Assembly (NCBI GenBank): GCA_905216145.1
Contig: CAJMST010000008.1
Coordinates: 15,051-79,050 of the forward strand
Source: an uncultured bacterium
Lineage (GTDB): Bacteria > Actinomycetota > Coriobacteriia > Coriobacteriales > Coriobacteriaceae
Length of the DNA stretch: 64,000 nt
Direction of reading: 5' to 3'
A program made the translations under genes and the position numbers. The notes below the pieces were generated by a model. It ran no database searches and was not told the origin of the DNA. It was given only the letters and a program-made list of their open reading frames with translations. Every line of letters starts with the position of its first letter. The stretch's first letter is position 1. Positions 17,154 through 25,480 of this stretch are shown here, in pieces.

Positions 17154-18236
17154 TTGAAGAAAAGCAATCTGGGCTATGTGCTGGTGCTGGTCGCCGCGCT
17201 TATGTGGGGCAGCATCGGAATCTTTGTAAACGGCATCTCGGCCATGGGCGTTTCGTCCCAGAGCATGGCTGCCTTTCGCTTGTTGGTCGGAGCGCTTATC
17301 TTGGCGCCGGTCCTGATGTTTATGGGCTGTCGTCCGGGTGAGGGGTCTACCGTGGCTCAGGGTCCGCTGGCCCTGTTCAAGGCGAGCCCTAAAGAGCTTG
17401 TTCCCTGCGCGCTTGTCGGTATCGTCGGTTTGGCCGCCGCCAACACCTGCTATTACGAGTGCATGGGCGAAGTGGGCATGTCCACGGCCTCGGTGCTGCT
17501 CTACACCTCGCCGGTGTTTGGCGTCGTGCTCGGCCGCGTGCTTTATCGCGAGGACGTGACCCCCAACAAGCTCGTTGCCATTGTCTTTAACATCGTTGGC
17601 TGCGTGCTTGCGGTGACCAATGGCGACCTTTCCGGTTTCCATTTTTCGGTTTGGGGCGTCACGTCGGGCGTGATTGCAGGCCTTTGTGGTGCGTCGCTCG
17701 CGGTGTTTAGCCGAATAGCAACCAAGACGGTCCACCCGCTGGCTGTCACGTTTTGGGGCTTTGTTTTTGGCGGTGCGGTTATGGCGACTATCGCGGCTCC
17801 GTGGCCGGATGTCGCCGCGGCAATATCGCCACAGCTGCTGCTGCTGTTCCTTGGCTTTGGGCTCATCCCCACAGCCGTGGCTTACATCTTATATATGCAG
17901 GGTCTGTCCATGGGGCTCGAGACGTCGAAAGTTCCCGTTGTAATGTCTTTCGAGACGGTCGTCACCGTACTGGTGGGCATTGGTGTCTATGCCGAGCCCG
18001 CCGGCGCGATCAAAGTCTTGGGCATCGTGCTGGTGCTCGCGTCCATCCTGATCATGAACACCGACTTCTCCAAGCTGCGCAACAGTGTGTTTGTCGGTCA
18101 TGTCGTTGAGAGCATGACCTTTAGGCCCAACGCGTGGTGGACGGAGAAATCGCAGGACATGGATCTGTTTAAGGAACGCACCGGCATCGCGCTGGAGCCC
18201 ACCGTGCAGGAAAGCCCCTGGTACTTCGTGCGATAG
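17154..18236 (+). CDS. DMT/EamA-family permease
   Basis: The 360-residue protein has ten predicted transmembrane helices as two EamA repeats (GYVLVLVAALMWGSIGIFV at the start, VWGVTSGVIAGLCGASLAV for the second half) and an approximately 60-residue hydrophilic C-terminal tail that is longer than usual. It moves small metabolites, for example amino acids or sugar-related compounds; direction and substrate are unknown. The TTG at 17154 is chosen because GAGGAGG lies 5 nt upstream. The earlier GTG at 17118 has no site. Its promoter region shares an ACGTTATA site with the PTS operon and GntR regulator 2, which suggests a role in the same pathway. Confidence 0.87.
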   Translation: MKKSNLGYVLVLVAALMWGSIGIFVNGISAMGVSSQSMAAFRLLVGALILAPVLMFMGCRPGEGSTVAQGPLALFKASPKELVPCALVGIVGLAAANTCYYECMGEVGMSTASVLLYTSPVFGVVLGRVLYREDVTPNKLVAIVFNIVGCVLAVTNGDLSGFHFSVWGVTSGVIAGLCGASLAVFSRIATKTVHPLAVTFWGFVFGGAVMATIAAPWPDVAAAISPQLLLLFLGFGLIPTAVAYILYMQGLSMGLETSKVPVVMSFETVVTVLVGIGVYAEPAGAIKVLGIVLVLASILIMNTDFSKLRNSVFVGHVVESMTFRPNAWWTEKSQDMDLFKERTGIALEPTVQESPWYFVR

Positions 18237-18383
18237 GGGATGGGCGAGACGTCTGATCGAGTGCCGACAAGACAGTGCCGACCTGTCCTGCACCAACGTT
18301 TCGAGTACGTTAAACCCGCAAACGGTCGATTTTCACCCGCGAACGGTCTTTATACTAATTAGCAATATCCGCAACGTATAAGA

Positions 18384-18403
18384 CGTTATAATGACCATAA
18401 CGA
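18384..18403 (+). promoter_or_regulatory. PTS operon -10 and ACGTTATA operator-like site
   Basis: The site reads ACGTTATAATGACCATAACG and contains a perfect TATAAT (18387-18392) that probably serves as -10. CGTTAT and ATAACG are inverted around 7 nt. No convincing -35 is seen. Regulator binding here would block the promoter. Confidence 0.6.
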
Positions 18404-18418
18404 AAAGGAGGAGGCAAG

Positions 18419-19342
18419 ATGAATCAGATCATTCTCGCATCTCATGGCGGCCTGGCCGCAGGCGCCAAAGACACGCTCGAGATGGTTCTCGGCGACGTGT
18501 CGAACGTCCACGTCGTGTCGCTTGCTCGTGATGACAAGGAGCCCATCACCAATAAGGTGGACGCCATGATCGCCACGTTCAACGCGGACGACACCGTCTA
18601 TGTGCTGACCGATATGCTCGGCAGCTCGGTCAACAACAACATGGTCGAGCTTTCCAAGAACGGCACGAAGTTCACGGTTGTCAGCGGTTTCAACATCCCG
18701 CTGGCGCTCACGCTTGCTATGAGCCCCGTCCCCGTCAAGGGTGCCGAGCTCGCAGCCCTCATCAACGAGGCCCGCACCGGTCTGACCAACCCCAACGCAC
18801 CGGTCGAGGCCGCCGCGGCTCCCGCCAAGAAGGCCAAGGCATCCCGTCACAGCTCCGGTCCCGCCAAGATCGTCCTCGCACGTCTTGACTACCGTCTGCT
18901 GCACGGCCAGGTCGTCTTTACCTGGACCACCAAGGTTCAGGCCGAGCGCATCATCGTCGTCGACAACGCTGCCGCCAACGATGACATCAAGAAGGGCGCT
19001 CTTAAGCTGGCCAAGCCCCAGGGCGTGCGCCTGAACGTCTTCACCGTCGAGCGTGCCCTCGCCAAGATGGACAAGCTCAACACCCTCGGCGAGCGCGTCA
19101 TGTTCGTCTTTGGCAACACGGCCGAGATGCTGCAGTTCTGCCAGGGCTACAAGCTCGACGCCATCAACCTGGGCGCCACCGCCAACCACGACGGTGCCGA
19201 TCAGATTGGCGGCAAGGACAGCTCCGTCTTCCTCGACGCCACCCAGAAGGCCGACGTCAACCAGCTGCTCGACATGGGCATCAAGCTCTACGTCCAGCAG
19301 ACCCCTACGTATCAGAGCGTCGACATCGACGCCAAGCTGTAA
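18419..19342 (+). CDS. PTS mannose-family EIIAB component
   Basis: The 307-residue fusion receives phosphate from HPr and passes it to the imported sugar. The EIIA domain (about 1-125) carries the phosphorylated His in ILASHGGLAAG (H9). An Ala/Lys-rich linker (about 126-148) follows. The EIIB domain (about 149-307) carries its His in LDYRLLHGQVV (H162). The arrangement is that of ManX. AGGAGGAGG precedes ATG 18419. It is the first gene of an operon with EIIC and EIID. Gene context with SIS deglycases matches the Salmonella gfr type (glucoselysine/fructoselysine uptake), so a glycated amine or amino sugar is a better guess than mannose. This is inference. Confidence 0.93.
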   Translation: MNQIILASHGGLAAGAKDTLEMVLGDVSNVHVVSLARDDKEPITNKVDAMIATFNADDTVYVLTDMLGSSVNNNMVELSKNGTKFTVVSGFNIPLALTLAMSPVPVKGAELAALINEARTGLTNPNAPVEAAAAPAKKAKASRHSSGPAKIVLARLDYRLLHGQVVFTWTTKVQAERIIVVDNAAANDDIKKGALKLAKPQGVRLNVFTVERALAKMDKLNTLGERVMFVFGNTAEMLQFCQGYKLDAINLGATANHDGADQIGGKDSSVFLDATQKADVNQLLDMGIKLYVQQTPTYQSVDIDAKL

Positions 19343-19378
19343 TCAACCAGGCTTTTGCCTGACTGAAAGGAGAAGGGT

Positions 19379-20173
19379 ATGAATACGTTCATCAGTGCGG
19401 TGCTCGTCGGCCTCGTCGGCGTGTTCTGCATGTGGGACTCCCGCCTGCTCGGTCGTCTTAACTTCGAGCAGCCCCTCGTTGGCGCTACGCTCGTCGGTCT
19501 GCTGCTGGGCGATGTGCCCACCGGCCTTGCCGTCGGTGCCGCCGTCGAGCTCGTGTCCATGGGCCTGGTGCAGGTCGGCGCCGCCGTTCCGCCCGATATG
19601 GTCCTGGGCGGCATCGTGGCCGCTGCCTTTGCGTGCCTGACCGATGCTTCCGCCGAGACCGCCATGACGATCGCCATCCCGGTCGCCGTCCTGGGTCAGC
19701 TCCTCGGCATCGTATTCCGTTCCATCATCGCCGCCCTCACCCATGTGGCAGATAGCGCGATCGATAACGGAAAGTTCAAGACCGCCTACCGTATGCACAT
19801 CTGCGCCGGCTCCGGTCTGTACGCCATCATGTACTTCCTGCCGATCTTCCTCGCCGTCTTTGTTGGCACCGACCTGGTTCAGGCCATCGTCAACATGGTT
19901 CCCGAGTGGCTGTCCACTGGTCTTAACGTTTCGACCAAGATCATGACCGCCTACGGCTTGGCCCTGCTGCTCACCATGATGATCAAGAAGGGTATGACTC
20001 CGTTCCTGTTCATCGGTTTCCTGCTCGCCGCTTACCTCAACCTGTCCGTCATCGCGGTCGCTCTGATCGGCGTGTGCCTGGCTGTCGTCTTCATGGGCTT
20101 CAAGTTCAATGGTTCCCATGCAGTCGCCGGTGTCGATTCCGACTACGATCCGCTCGAAGACGACGAAGACTAA
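19379..20173 (+). CDS. PTS mannose-family EIIC component
   Basis: This 264-residue membrane subunit forms the sugar path together with EIID. Features typical of the family are the Met-Asn start followed by SAVLVGLVGVFCMWDSRLLG, the amphipathic PLVGATLVGLLLGDVPTGL region and AAVELVSMGLVQVGAAVPPD. About seven to eight hydrophobic segments are visible, and the protein ends in an acidic tail (DPLEDDED). AAAGGAGAAGGG precedes the ATG. It lies 36 bp after EIIAB and 13 bp before EIID, so it is certainly in the same operon. Confidence 0.94.
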   Translation: MNTFISAVLVGLVGVFCMWDSRLLGRLNFEQPLVGATLVGLLLGDVPTGLAVGAAVELVSMGLVQVGAAVPPDMVLGGIVAAAFACLTDASAETAMTIAIPVAVLGQLLGIVFRSIIAALTHVADSAIDNGKFKTAYRMHICAGSGLYAIMYFLPIFLAVFVGTDLVQAIVNMVPEWLSTGLNVSTKIMTAYGLALLLTMMIKKGMTPFLFIGFLLAAYLNLSVIAVALIGVCLAVVFMGFKFNGSHAVAGVDSDYDPLEDDED

Positions 20174-20186
20174 GGAGGAACACACT

Positions 20187-21020
20187 ATGGCAACCGCAAC
20201 CAAGGACGTGTCCCTGAACAAGAAGGTCAGCCAGTTCTTCTGGCGCTCCTGGGCCATCCAGGCCTCTTGGAACTACGAGCGTCAGATGAACATGGGCTTC
20301 CTCTACGGCATGGTTCCCACGCTCGATCGCCTCTATCCGGACGAGTCCGACCCCAAGCAGCTTGCTGCTAAGAAAGAGGCTTACCACCGTCACATGGCGT
20401 TCTACAACTGCACCCCGCAGACGAGCGCTTTCATCCTGGGCCTCGCCGCCTCCATGGAGGAGCAGTACGCCAAGGATCCCGAGAACTTCGATCCCGATTC
20501 GATCAACGCGGTCAAGACCTCCCTCATGGGTCCGCTTTCCGGCATCGGTGACTCCTTCTTCCAGGGCACCATCCGCGTTATCGCCTTTGGCCTGGGCGTT
20601 CAGCTGGCTCAGCAGGGCTCCATCATGGGCCCGATCCTGGCTATGCTCATCTCCATCGTCCCCTCTGTGCTGATCACTTGGTTCGCAGCCAAGATGGGCT
20701 ATCAGGGCGGCCACGAGTACCTGAGCAAGCTTCAGGGCGGCGACCTCATGGAGAAGCTCATGTATGTCTGCGGCATCGTGGGTCTTATGTCCGTGGGCGG
20801 CATGATCGCTACGCTGATCGGCGCCACCACCCCGCTGCAGTTCGCTGAGGGCACCGTCGTGATCCAGGACATCCTGGACGGCATGATGCCCCAGATGATT
20901 TCCCTTGGCCTCACTGGCCTTATGTACTGGCTCATCAAGAAGAACGTCAACACCGGTTGGCTTCTCGTGATCGCCATCGTGGGCGGCATCGCCCTCTCCG
21001 CGGCCGGCATCCTGGCCTAG
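20187..21020 (+). CDS. PTS mannose-family EIID component
   Basis: The 277-residue protein shows family hallmarks: FFWRSWAIQASWNYERQMNMGF near the N-terminus, NCTPQTSAFILGLAASMEEQ, LMGPLSGIGDSFFQGT and a hydrophobic C-terminal hairpin. It pairs with EIIC in the membrane. TAAGGAGGA directly before the gene gives a strong start at 20187, 13 bp after the EIIC stop. A GC-rich hairpin (21055-21090) and a small palindrome (21099-21126) separate it from the next SIS gene, so downstream expression may be reduced but not necessarily ended. Confidence 0.94.
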   Translation: MATATKDVSLNKKVSQFFWRSWAIQASWNYERQMNMGFLYGMVPTLDRLYPDESDPKQLAAKKEAYHRHMAFYNCTPQTSAFILGLAASMEEQYAKDPENFDPDSINAVKTSLMGPLSGIGDSFFQGTIRVIAFGLGVQLAQQGSIMGPILAMLISIVPSVLITWFAAKMGYQGGHEYLSKLQGGDLMEKLMYVCGIVGLMSVGGMIATLIGATTPLQFAEGTVVIQDILDGMMPQMISLGLTGLMYWLIKKNVNTGWLLVIAIVGGIALSAAGILA

Positions 21021-21054
21021 TCGCGACCAAGCGCCTAATCGCTTTCCCCCGGGG

Positions 21055-21090
21055 GCCTGCCTGGCATCCCATACCCCAGGCAGGCTTCCA
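21055..21090 (+). terminator. Hairpin after EIID, weak terminator
   Basis: A 10-bp perfect stem (GCCTGCCTGG with CCAGGCAGGC) is followed by only TTCC, so read-through into the SIS gene is likely. Next to it, 21099-21126 holds ATGTGTCAAAGG against CCTTTGTCACAT, a separate short palindrome related to GGGACAGTTCC-type intergenic repeats. Confidence 0.6.
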
Positions 21091-21218
21091 TCCCTAAATG
21101 TGTCAAAGGGACAGTTCCTTTGTCACATCCTCAACGGGCCGGCGACTCGGTCCAAATCACGGTAACCCTGCGAGCGCCCGGCAATGTGGCGCCGCAAAAA
21201 TCGAAAGGAATGTGTCAG

Positions 21219-22202
21219 ATGTACGAGATCGACCTTAACCTCCCTAAGCAGATCGTCGCTGACGTCCTGTCCAACCACGAGATCCACAGCGTCGCCTTCG
21301 TCGGCTGCGGCGCTTCCATGTCCGACCTTTACCCCGCCAAGTACTTCCTGGCCAACAACACGGACAAGCTGAACGTTCAGATCTTCACCGCTAACGAGTT
21401 CAACTACGACACGCCTTCCTGGGTCAACGAGCACACCTTCGTGATCACCTGCTCCCTCGGTGGCTCCACGCCCGAGACCGTCGAGGCCAACAAGACCGCC
21501 AAGAAGCACAACTGCCCGGTCGTCTCCCTCACCAACAAGGCTGGCTCCGCTCTGACCGTCGACGCTGACTACGTCATCGTTCACGGCTTCCACGCCAACT
21601 TCGCTGCCAAGTGCGAGAAGCCCGGCTACGCCATCGCTCTTGCTGTCGAGATCCTTCAGCAGACCGAGGGCTATGACCACTACGAGGACATGATCACCGG
21701 CCTCACCAACGTCTTCGAGCTCTGCGAGAACGCAGCTCAGTCCTGCAAGAAGCTCGCCAAGAAGTTCGCCGAGGACTTCAAGGACGACAAGATGATCTAC
21801 TTCATGGCTTCCGGTGCCTCCGAGAAGATGGCTTATTCTCACGCCGCCTTCCTGTTCACCGAGATGCAGTGGATCGACGCCGCCGCCTACAACACCGGTG
21901 AGTACTTCCACGGCCCGTTCGAGGTTTCCACCGAGGGTAAGCCCTACGTCTTCTTCATGTCCGATGGCGCTACCCGTCCGATGGACGCCCGCGCCCTCAC
22001 CTTCCTTGAGCGCATGGGCGCCAAGGTCGCTCTGATCGACTCCAAGGACTACGGCCTGGCTGACGCCGTGCCCGCGAGCGTCGTCACCTACTTCAACCCG
22101 CTGCTGCACCTCGCCGTTATGCGCGAGTACGGCAACCAGATCGCCGAGGCCCGTCAGCACCCGCTGACCATGCGTCGCTACATGTGGAAGCTTTCCTACT
22201 AA
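21219..22202 (+). CDS. SIS-domain protein 2, 6-phospho-Amadori deglycase-like (FrlB/GfrF type)
   Basis: The 327-residue double-SIS protein has AFVGCGASMSDLYPAKYF, TCSLGGSTPETVEANK and MASGASEKMAYSHAAF. The conserved GEYFHGPFE contains the Glu/His pair expected for FrlB/FraB-type deglycases, and the C-terminus is RRYMWKLSY. ATG 21219 is preferred over the in-frame ATG 21210 because GAAAGGA lies 9 nt before the former and abuts the latter. It follows the PTS genes, so the imported phosphorylated product is its probable substrate. The expected reaction is an amino acid or amine plus hexose 6-phosphate. A GlmS-type isomerase-only role is the main alternative. Confidence 0.85.
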   Translation: MYEIDLNLPKQIVADVLSNHEIHSVAFVGCGASMSDLYPAKYFLANNTDKLNVQIFTANEFNYDTPSWVNEHTFVITCSLGGSTPETVEANKTAKKHNCPVVSLTNKAGSALTVDADYVIVHGFHANFAAKCEKPGYAIALAVEILQQTEGYDHYEDMITGLTNVFELCENAAQSCKKLAKKFAEDFKDDKMIYFMASGASEKMAYSHAAFLFTEMQWIDAAAYNTGEYFHGPFEVSTEGKPYVFFMSDGATRPMDARALTFLERMGAKVALIDSKDYGLADAVPASVVTYFNPLLHLAVMREYGNQIAEARQHPLTMRRYMWKLSY

Positions 22203-22235
22203 TCACAAGTAAGTAGACCTTACGGGTTGATTGAG

Positions 22236-22268
22236 AGGGGATGGGGTTTGCGCCCCGTCCCCTTTTTT
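22236..22268 (+). terminator. Intrinsic terminator after the PTS/SIS genes
   Basis: AGGGGATGGGG pairs with CCCCGTCCCCT around a short loop and is followed by TTTTTT. Confidence 0.88.
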
Positions 22269-22288
22269 GCTATCGAAAGGAGATGCGT

Positions 22289-22918
22289 ATGATCAAGGCA
22301 GTGCTGTTTGACATGGACGGCGTGCTGGTCGATACCGAGTGGTTCTACAACCGTCGCCGCGTGGCATTTATGGAAGAGAAGGGCTTCCACTTTGACGAGA
22401 TCCCCGATCTTTCGGGGTCTAACGAGCCCGCCATCTGGAAGGCGCTGGTGCCCGACGATGTTGAGCTGCGCGAGCGCCTGCGCGTGGAGTACAAGCAGGT
22501 CTACAGCCCGGACCACCCCGTTCCGTATGCCGAGCTTCTCAACGAGCAGACGGAGCCGGTGATGCGTGAGCTGCACGAGCGCGGCGTGAAGTGTGCCATC
22601 GCGAGCTCGTCCTATCGCGAGCTGATCGACGAGCTAGTGGAGATTGCCGGTATTGCCGACGTGCTGGACTACACTATCAGCGGTCACGAGTGCAGTGCGT
22701 TTAAGCCCGACCCCGAGATCTACCTGCGTGCCATGGAGGCGCTGGAGGTGGAGCCTACCGAGTGCCTGGTTATCGAGGATTCGCCTTTGGGCATCGAGGC
22801 CGGCAAGCGCTCCGGCGCCCGCGTCCTGGCACTGCGTCCGCACGAGGGCGTCAACCTCGACCAATCGCGAGCCGATGCCGTTATCGATAATCTGACCGAC
22901 ATTTTGGCCGCTTTGTAA
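22289..22918 (+). CDS. HAD-superfamily sugar phosphatase / phosphoglucomutase-like hydrolase
   Basis: The 209-residue HAD protein is of subclass I with an alpha-helical cap. Motif I is FDMDGVLVDTE (nucleophile D8, acid D10), motif II CAIASSS, motif III Lys in FKPDPEIYL, and motif IV VIEDSPLGIEAG. Such proteins are beta-phosphoglucomutases or sugar-phosphate phosphatases. The cap sequence does not decide it. AAAGGAG is 6 nt before ATG 22289; ATG 22283 is too close to it. It sits just after the PTS-SIS operon, beyond a terminator, so it may act on hexose phosphates from that pathway. Confidence 0.88.
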   Translation: MIKAVLFDMDGVLVDTEWFYNRRRVAFMEEKGFHFDEIPDLSGSNEPAIWKALVPDDVELRERLRVEYKQVYSPDHPVPYAELLNEQTEPVMRELHERGVKCAIASSSYRELIDELVEIAGIADVLDYTISGHECSAFKPDPEIYLRAMEALEVEPTECLVIEDSPLGIEAGKRSGARVLALRPHEGVNLDQSRADAVIDNLTDILAAL

Positions 22919-23010
22919 TGTCAATCCGCCGCGAGAAGCACAGGTTCAAACGTTTTTTGCGGTGGACTGGCTCAATTTGGTTTCGATTTTGATCCGTTTG
23001 GCTTCGATTC

Positions 23011-23146
23011 GGGCTAAGTGAGTAGACTTTTTGGCGCAGGCTGAGCACAATGCATATCTTCCTTTGTAAAACCGCAGGTCACAGAGGTGGCTGTTTTGGG
23101 TGTGCTCGGCAGATCGTAAAAAGTCTACTCACTTGGAATTTAGCCC
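23011..23146. repeat. Long intergenic hairpin with AAGTGAGTAGACTTTTT arms
   Basis: AAGTGAGTAGACTTTTT (23016-23032) is exactly complementary to 23118-23134. GGGCTAA/TTAGCCC extends it outward, and GGCTGAGCACA/TGTGCTCGGC pairs further in. This hairpin is the main content of the 355-bp gap between the HAD and YitT genes. No ORF there is credible. Confidence 0.8.
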
Positions 23147-23273
23147 TTTGGTCGTGGGGGTTGCTGGTCCCGTTTTGGTTGTCGAGAGAGGGTGAATTGA
23201 AGCGCCCCCGCACGCTCCATGCTACAATCGCGGGCATGCCCCACAACTACATCTGCCTTCGAAGGGAGCCTAC

Positions 23274-24281
23274 GTGGCGAACGCCATCGAACAGCTCACG
23301 GATCGCGTGCTCGTGCTCGGCCGCCTCACCATCGTCCGCCGCGCCATCACCGCCGTGGCGGTCACCATTTCCGCCGTTCTCCAGACATTTCTGATCCAGG
23401 CGTTCATTCGGCCCGCCGACCTGCTTCCGAGCGGCCTTACCGGCGTCGCGGTCCTGCTCGATCGCGTTACCTCGCTTGGCGGCGTTCACATCGACATCTC
23501 GCTCGGTATGCTTGCGCTTAACATCCCCGTGGCGCTCCTATGCTGGAGCGGCATTAGCAAGCGCTTCGTCATCTTCTCGATGATGCAGGTCGTGCTCTCG
23601 TCGCTGTTCCTCAACGTCTTTCACTTCGCCCCGTTTTTGGGCGACAAGATCATGCTCATCATTTTTGGCGGCGTGGTCTCGGGTCTGGGCGCTGCCATCG
23701 CGCTCAAGTCCGGCGCATCCACCGGCGGCACCGACTTTATCGCGCTGTGGGTTTCCAACCACACGGGCAAGACCATCTGGGGCGTCATCTTTGGCTTTAA
23801 CTGCTTTATCCTGGCGATCTTTGGCTTTATGTTTGGCTGGGACAAGGCGGCGTACTCCATCGTGTTCCAGTTTATTTCGACCAAGACCATCGACAGCTTC
23901 TATCGTCGCTACGACCGCGTGACGCTGCAGATCACGACGCGCAAGGCGGACGAGGTCATGACCGCCTATGTTGACCATTTTCAGCATGGCATTAGCTGCG
24001 CCGAGGTCATTGGCGGATACAGCCGCGAGAAGATGTACCTGCTGCACGCCGTTGTATCGACCTACGAGAGCCAGGACATTATCAAGCTGGTGTGCGACAT
24101 TGATCCCGGCGCCGTGATCAACGTGTTCCACACGCTCAACTTTGTGGGCGGCTGGTGGGGAGGTCATGTCGACGAGCCCATGCCCACGGCCGTTCCCGAT
24201 CCCGACAAGCCCGCACGCATGGCCAGCAGGCAGGCGCGCCTCAGCGAGCAGGACAGCCTGCAGCAGGACGACGGCAAGTAG
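23274..24281 (+). CDS. YitT-family membrane protein (DUF161 + DUF2179)
   Basis: The 335-residue protein has an N-terminal membrane domain of five to six helices (about 20-205; GLTGVAVLLDRV, GAAIALKSGASTGGTDFIALW) and a cytoplasmic DUF2179 domain (about 215-290; RVTLQITTRKADEV, HGISCAEVIGGYSREKMYLLHAVV). It ends in a hydrophilic, Gln/Asp-rich tail. The molecular role of YitT proteins is not established; some relatives are linked to transport. The start is the GTG at 23274 with AAGGGAG about 6 nt upstream. No operon partner is seen. Confidence 0.9.
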   Translation: MANAIEQLTDRVLVLGRLTIVRRAITAVAVTISAVLQTFLIQAFIRPADLLPSGLTGVAVLLDRVTSLGGVHIDISLGMLALNIPVALLCWSGISKRFVIFSMMQVVLSSLFLNVFHFAPFLGDKIMLIIFGGVVSGLGAAIALKSGASTGGTDFIALWVSNHTGKTIWGVIFGFNCFILAIFGFMFGWDKAAYSIVFQFISTKTIDSFYRRYDRVTLQITTRKADEVMTAYVDHFQHGISCAEVIGGYSREKMYLLHAVVSTYESQDIIKLVCDIDPGAVINVFHTLNFVGGWWGGHVDEPMPTAVPDPDKPARMASRQARLSEQDSLQQDDGK

Positions 24282-24374
24282 GGTTTTGGCTTTTTGCCGG
24301 TCAAGCGCAGCCCATTCGAATTAGCTCCCCCCGAAAGTCCCGTTGCTTTCGAGGGACTCTCGTTTGACCAGATA

Positions 24375-24408
24375 AAACCTACCAAAATAGACCTGTCGCT
24401 TTTTGGTA
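24375..24408. repeat. CCTACCA/GGGACAGG intergenic repeat, copy 2 (hairpin form)
   Basis: CCTACCAAAA pairs exactly with TTTTGGTAGG, and the interior contains ACCTGTC, the inverted form of the GACAGG core seen in the other copies. It follows the YitT gene and could terminate it. Confidence 0.65.
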
Positions 24409-24452
24409 GGCAGGGCGTATCGTTTTATCGTTATGATGTATCATAGAGCTAG

Positions 24453-24472
24453 ACGTTATATACGTATTAGTA
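24453..24472 (+). promoter_or_regulatory. ACGTTATA operator-like site before GntR regulator 2
   Basis: ACGTTATATACGTATTAGTA lies about 30 bp before the start codon in an AT-rich stretch. It matches the sites at the PTS promoter (18384) and before the DMT permease (17096, minus). This suggests autoregulation and a three-gene regulon. Confidence 0.55.
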
Positions 24473-24502
24473 ATTTCGATATTTTGATAGGAGTGATCAG
24501 AT

Positions 24503-25222
24503 ATGCCCGCGACCAAAAATGCACCGCTTTACCAGCAGATTTACGACGAAATCAAGGATGCGATCGAGAAAGGTGTTTATGCACCCAGGGAGCGTATTCC
24601 GTCCGAGCTCGAGCTAGCCGAGCAGTACGAGGTGAGCCGCATTACGGTGCGCCGCGCCGTCGAGGAGCTGTGCTCCGATGGCTACCTGGTTAAGCAGCAG
24701 GGCCGTGGCACCTTTGTTTCCACGCCGCACATCAACCGTCAGTTCCACGCCTCGACGCTGCAGACGTTTACCGCGCTGTGTGCCGACAATGGCATGAAGG
24801 CCGGTGCACATGTGGTCGATCGCCAGATTGTTCCGGCGCGCCAAAACGAGATGGAGTTCTTTGGCCTGCAGAAGGGCGCGCTGCTGCTGCATATCAAGCG
24901 CGTGCGCACGGCCGACGGCGAGCCCATTTTTGAGGAGAACATCTTTGTGCCGTTTGACGCCTACCGTGAGCTGTTGACGGCCGATCTTGAGGACAAGTCG
25001 ATTTTTGCCGAGGTCGAGCGTGTTGGCGGAACGCCGATTGTCTCGGTTGGTTACCGCACGGTCGAGGCCGTTCGTGCCAATACCGAGCAGGCGGCCGAGT
25101 TGGGCATTGCTCCGCACGATCCACTGCTCAACCTGCGTGCCGGCTTTATCGGCCCCAATGGCGAGCCGGTCCTGATGGGTAAGCAGTACTACGTGGGATC
25201 GCGCTACGTTATGGTCATGTAG
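24503..25222 (+). CDS. GntR/HutC-family transcriptional regulator 2
   Basis: The 239-residue protein has an N-terminal winged HTH (about 5-70: PLYQQIYDEIKDAI, IPSELELAEQYEVSRITVRR, RGTFVSTP) and a C-terminal UTRA domain (about 90-235: LLLHIKRVRTADGEPIFEEN). GGAG precedes ATG 24503. It is closely similar in layout to the regulator at 27655 (shared VRTADG, GSRYV near the C-terminus), so the two look like paralogues. A shared ACGTTATA site at its own promoter, the PTS operon and the DMT permease points to it as the local regulator of sugar-amine uptake. Ligand unknown. Confidence 0.92.
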   Translation: MPATKNAPLYQQIYDEIKDAIEKGVYAPRERIPSELELAEQYEVSRITVRRAVEELCSDGYLVKQQGRGTFVSTPHINRQFHASTLQTFTALCADNGMKAGAHVVDRQIVPARQNEMEFFGLQKGALLLHIKRVRTADGEPIFEENIFVPFDAYRELLTADLEDKSIFAEVERVGGTPIVSVGYRTVEAVRANTEQAAELGIAPHDPLLNLRAGFIGPNGEPVLMGKQYYVGSRYVMVM

Positions 25223-25225
25223 GGT

Positions 25226-25304
25226 TGGTTCCGCCGTTCTAACGAACGGCGGACCGGTCGACGCTGCGCCTTTGGTTACGCGGTTTTACCAAACCGCGTA
25301 ACGG
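25226..25304. repeat. Two tandem hairpins joined by CGACGCTGC
   Basis: The first hairpin (25226-25256) repeats the one at 16798-16828. The second (GTTACGCGGTTT with AAACCGCGTAAC, about 25275-25303) is perfect over 12 bp. Each is followed immediately by TCGACGCTGC. The pattern suggests hairpins stack at this 9-mer. Confidence 0.7.
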
Positions 25305-25306
25305 CT

Positions 25307-25435
25307 CGACGCTGCAAACGCCCCTAAGCGGCAATCTGACGTTCAATCGTCGGTCGCGTACCGAAGTACGCTTCCCTCCTCTTTCACGTCACCTTGCTCG
25401 CTTAGGGGCGTTTTCGCTGGCTTATGCTCAACCTG
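25307..25435. repeat. CGACGCTGC covarying hairpin element, copy 3
   Basis: This is the best-formed copy: CGCCCCTAAGCG pairs exactly with CGCTTAGGGGCG, CTGACGT with ACGTCAC, and the tip GCGTAC with GTACGC. It ends TTATGCTCAACCTG. Confidence 0.8.
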
Positions 25436-25480
25436 CGGCGTTTCCGTGCTTGTCAAGAGATGAAACATCGGCGTTGCTGG

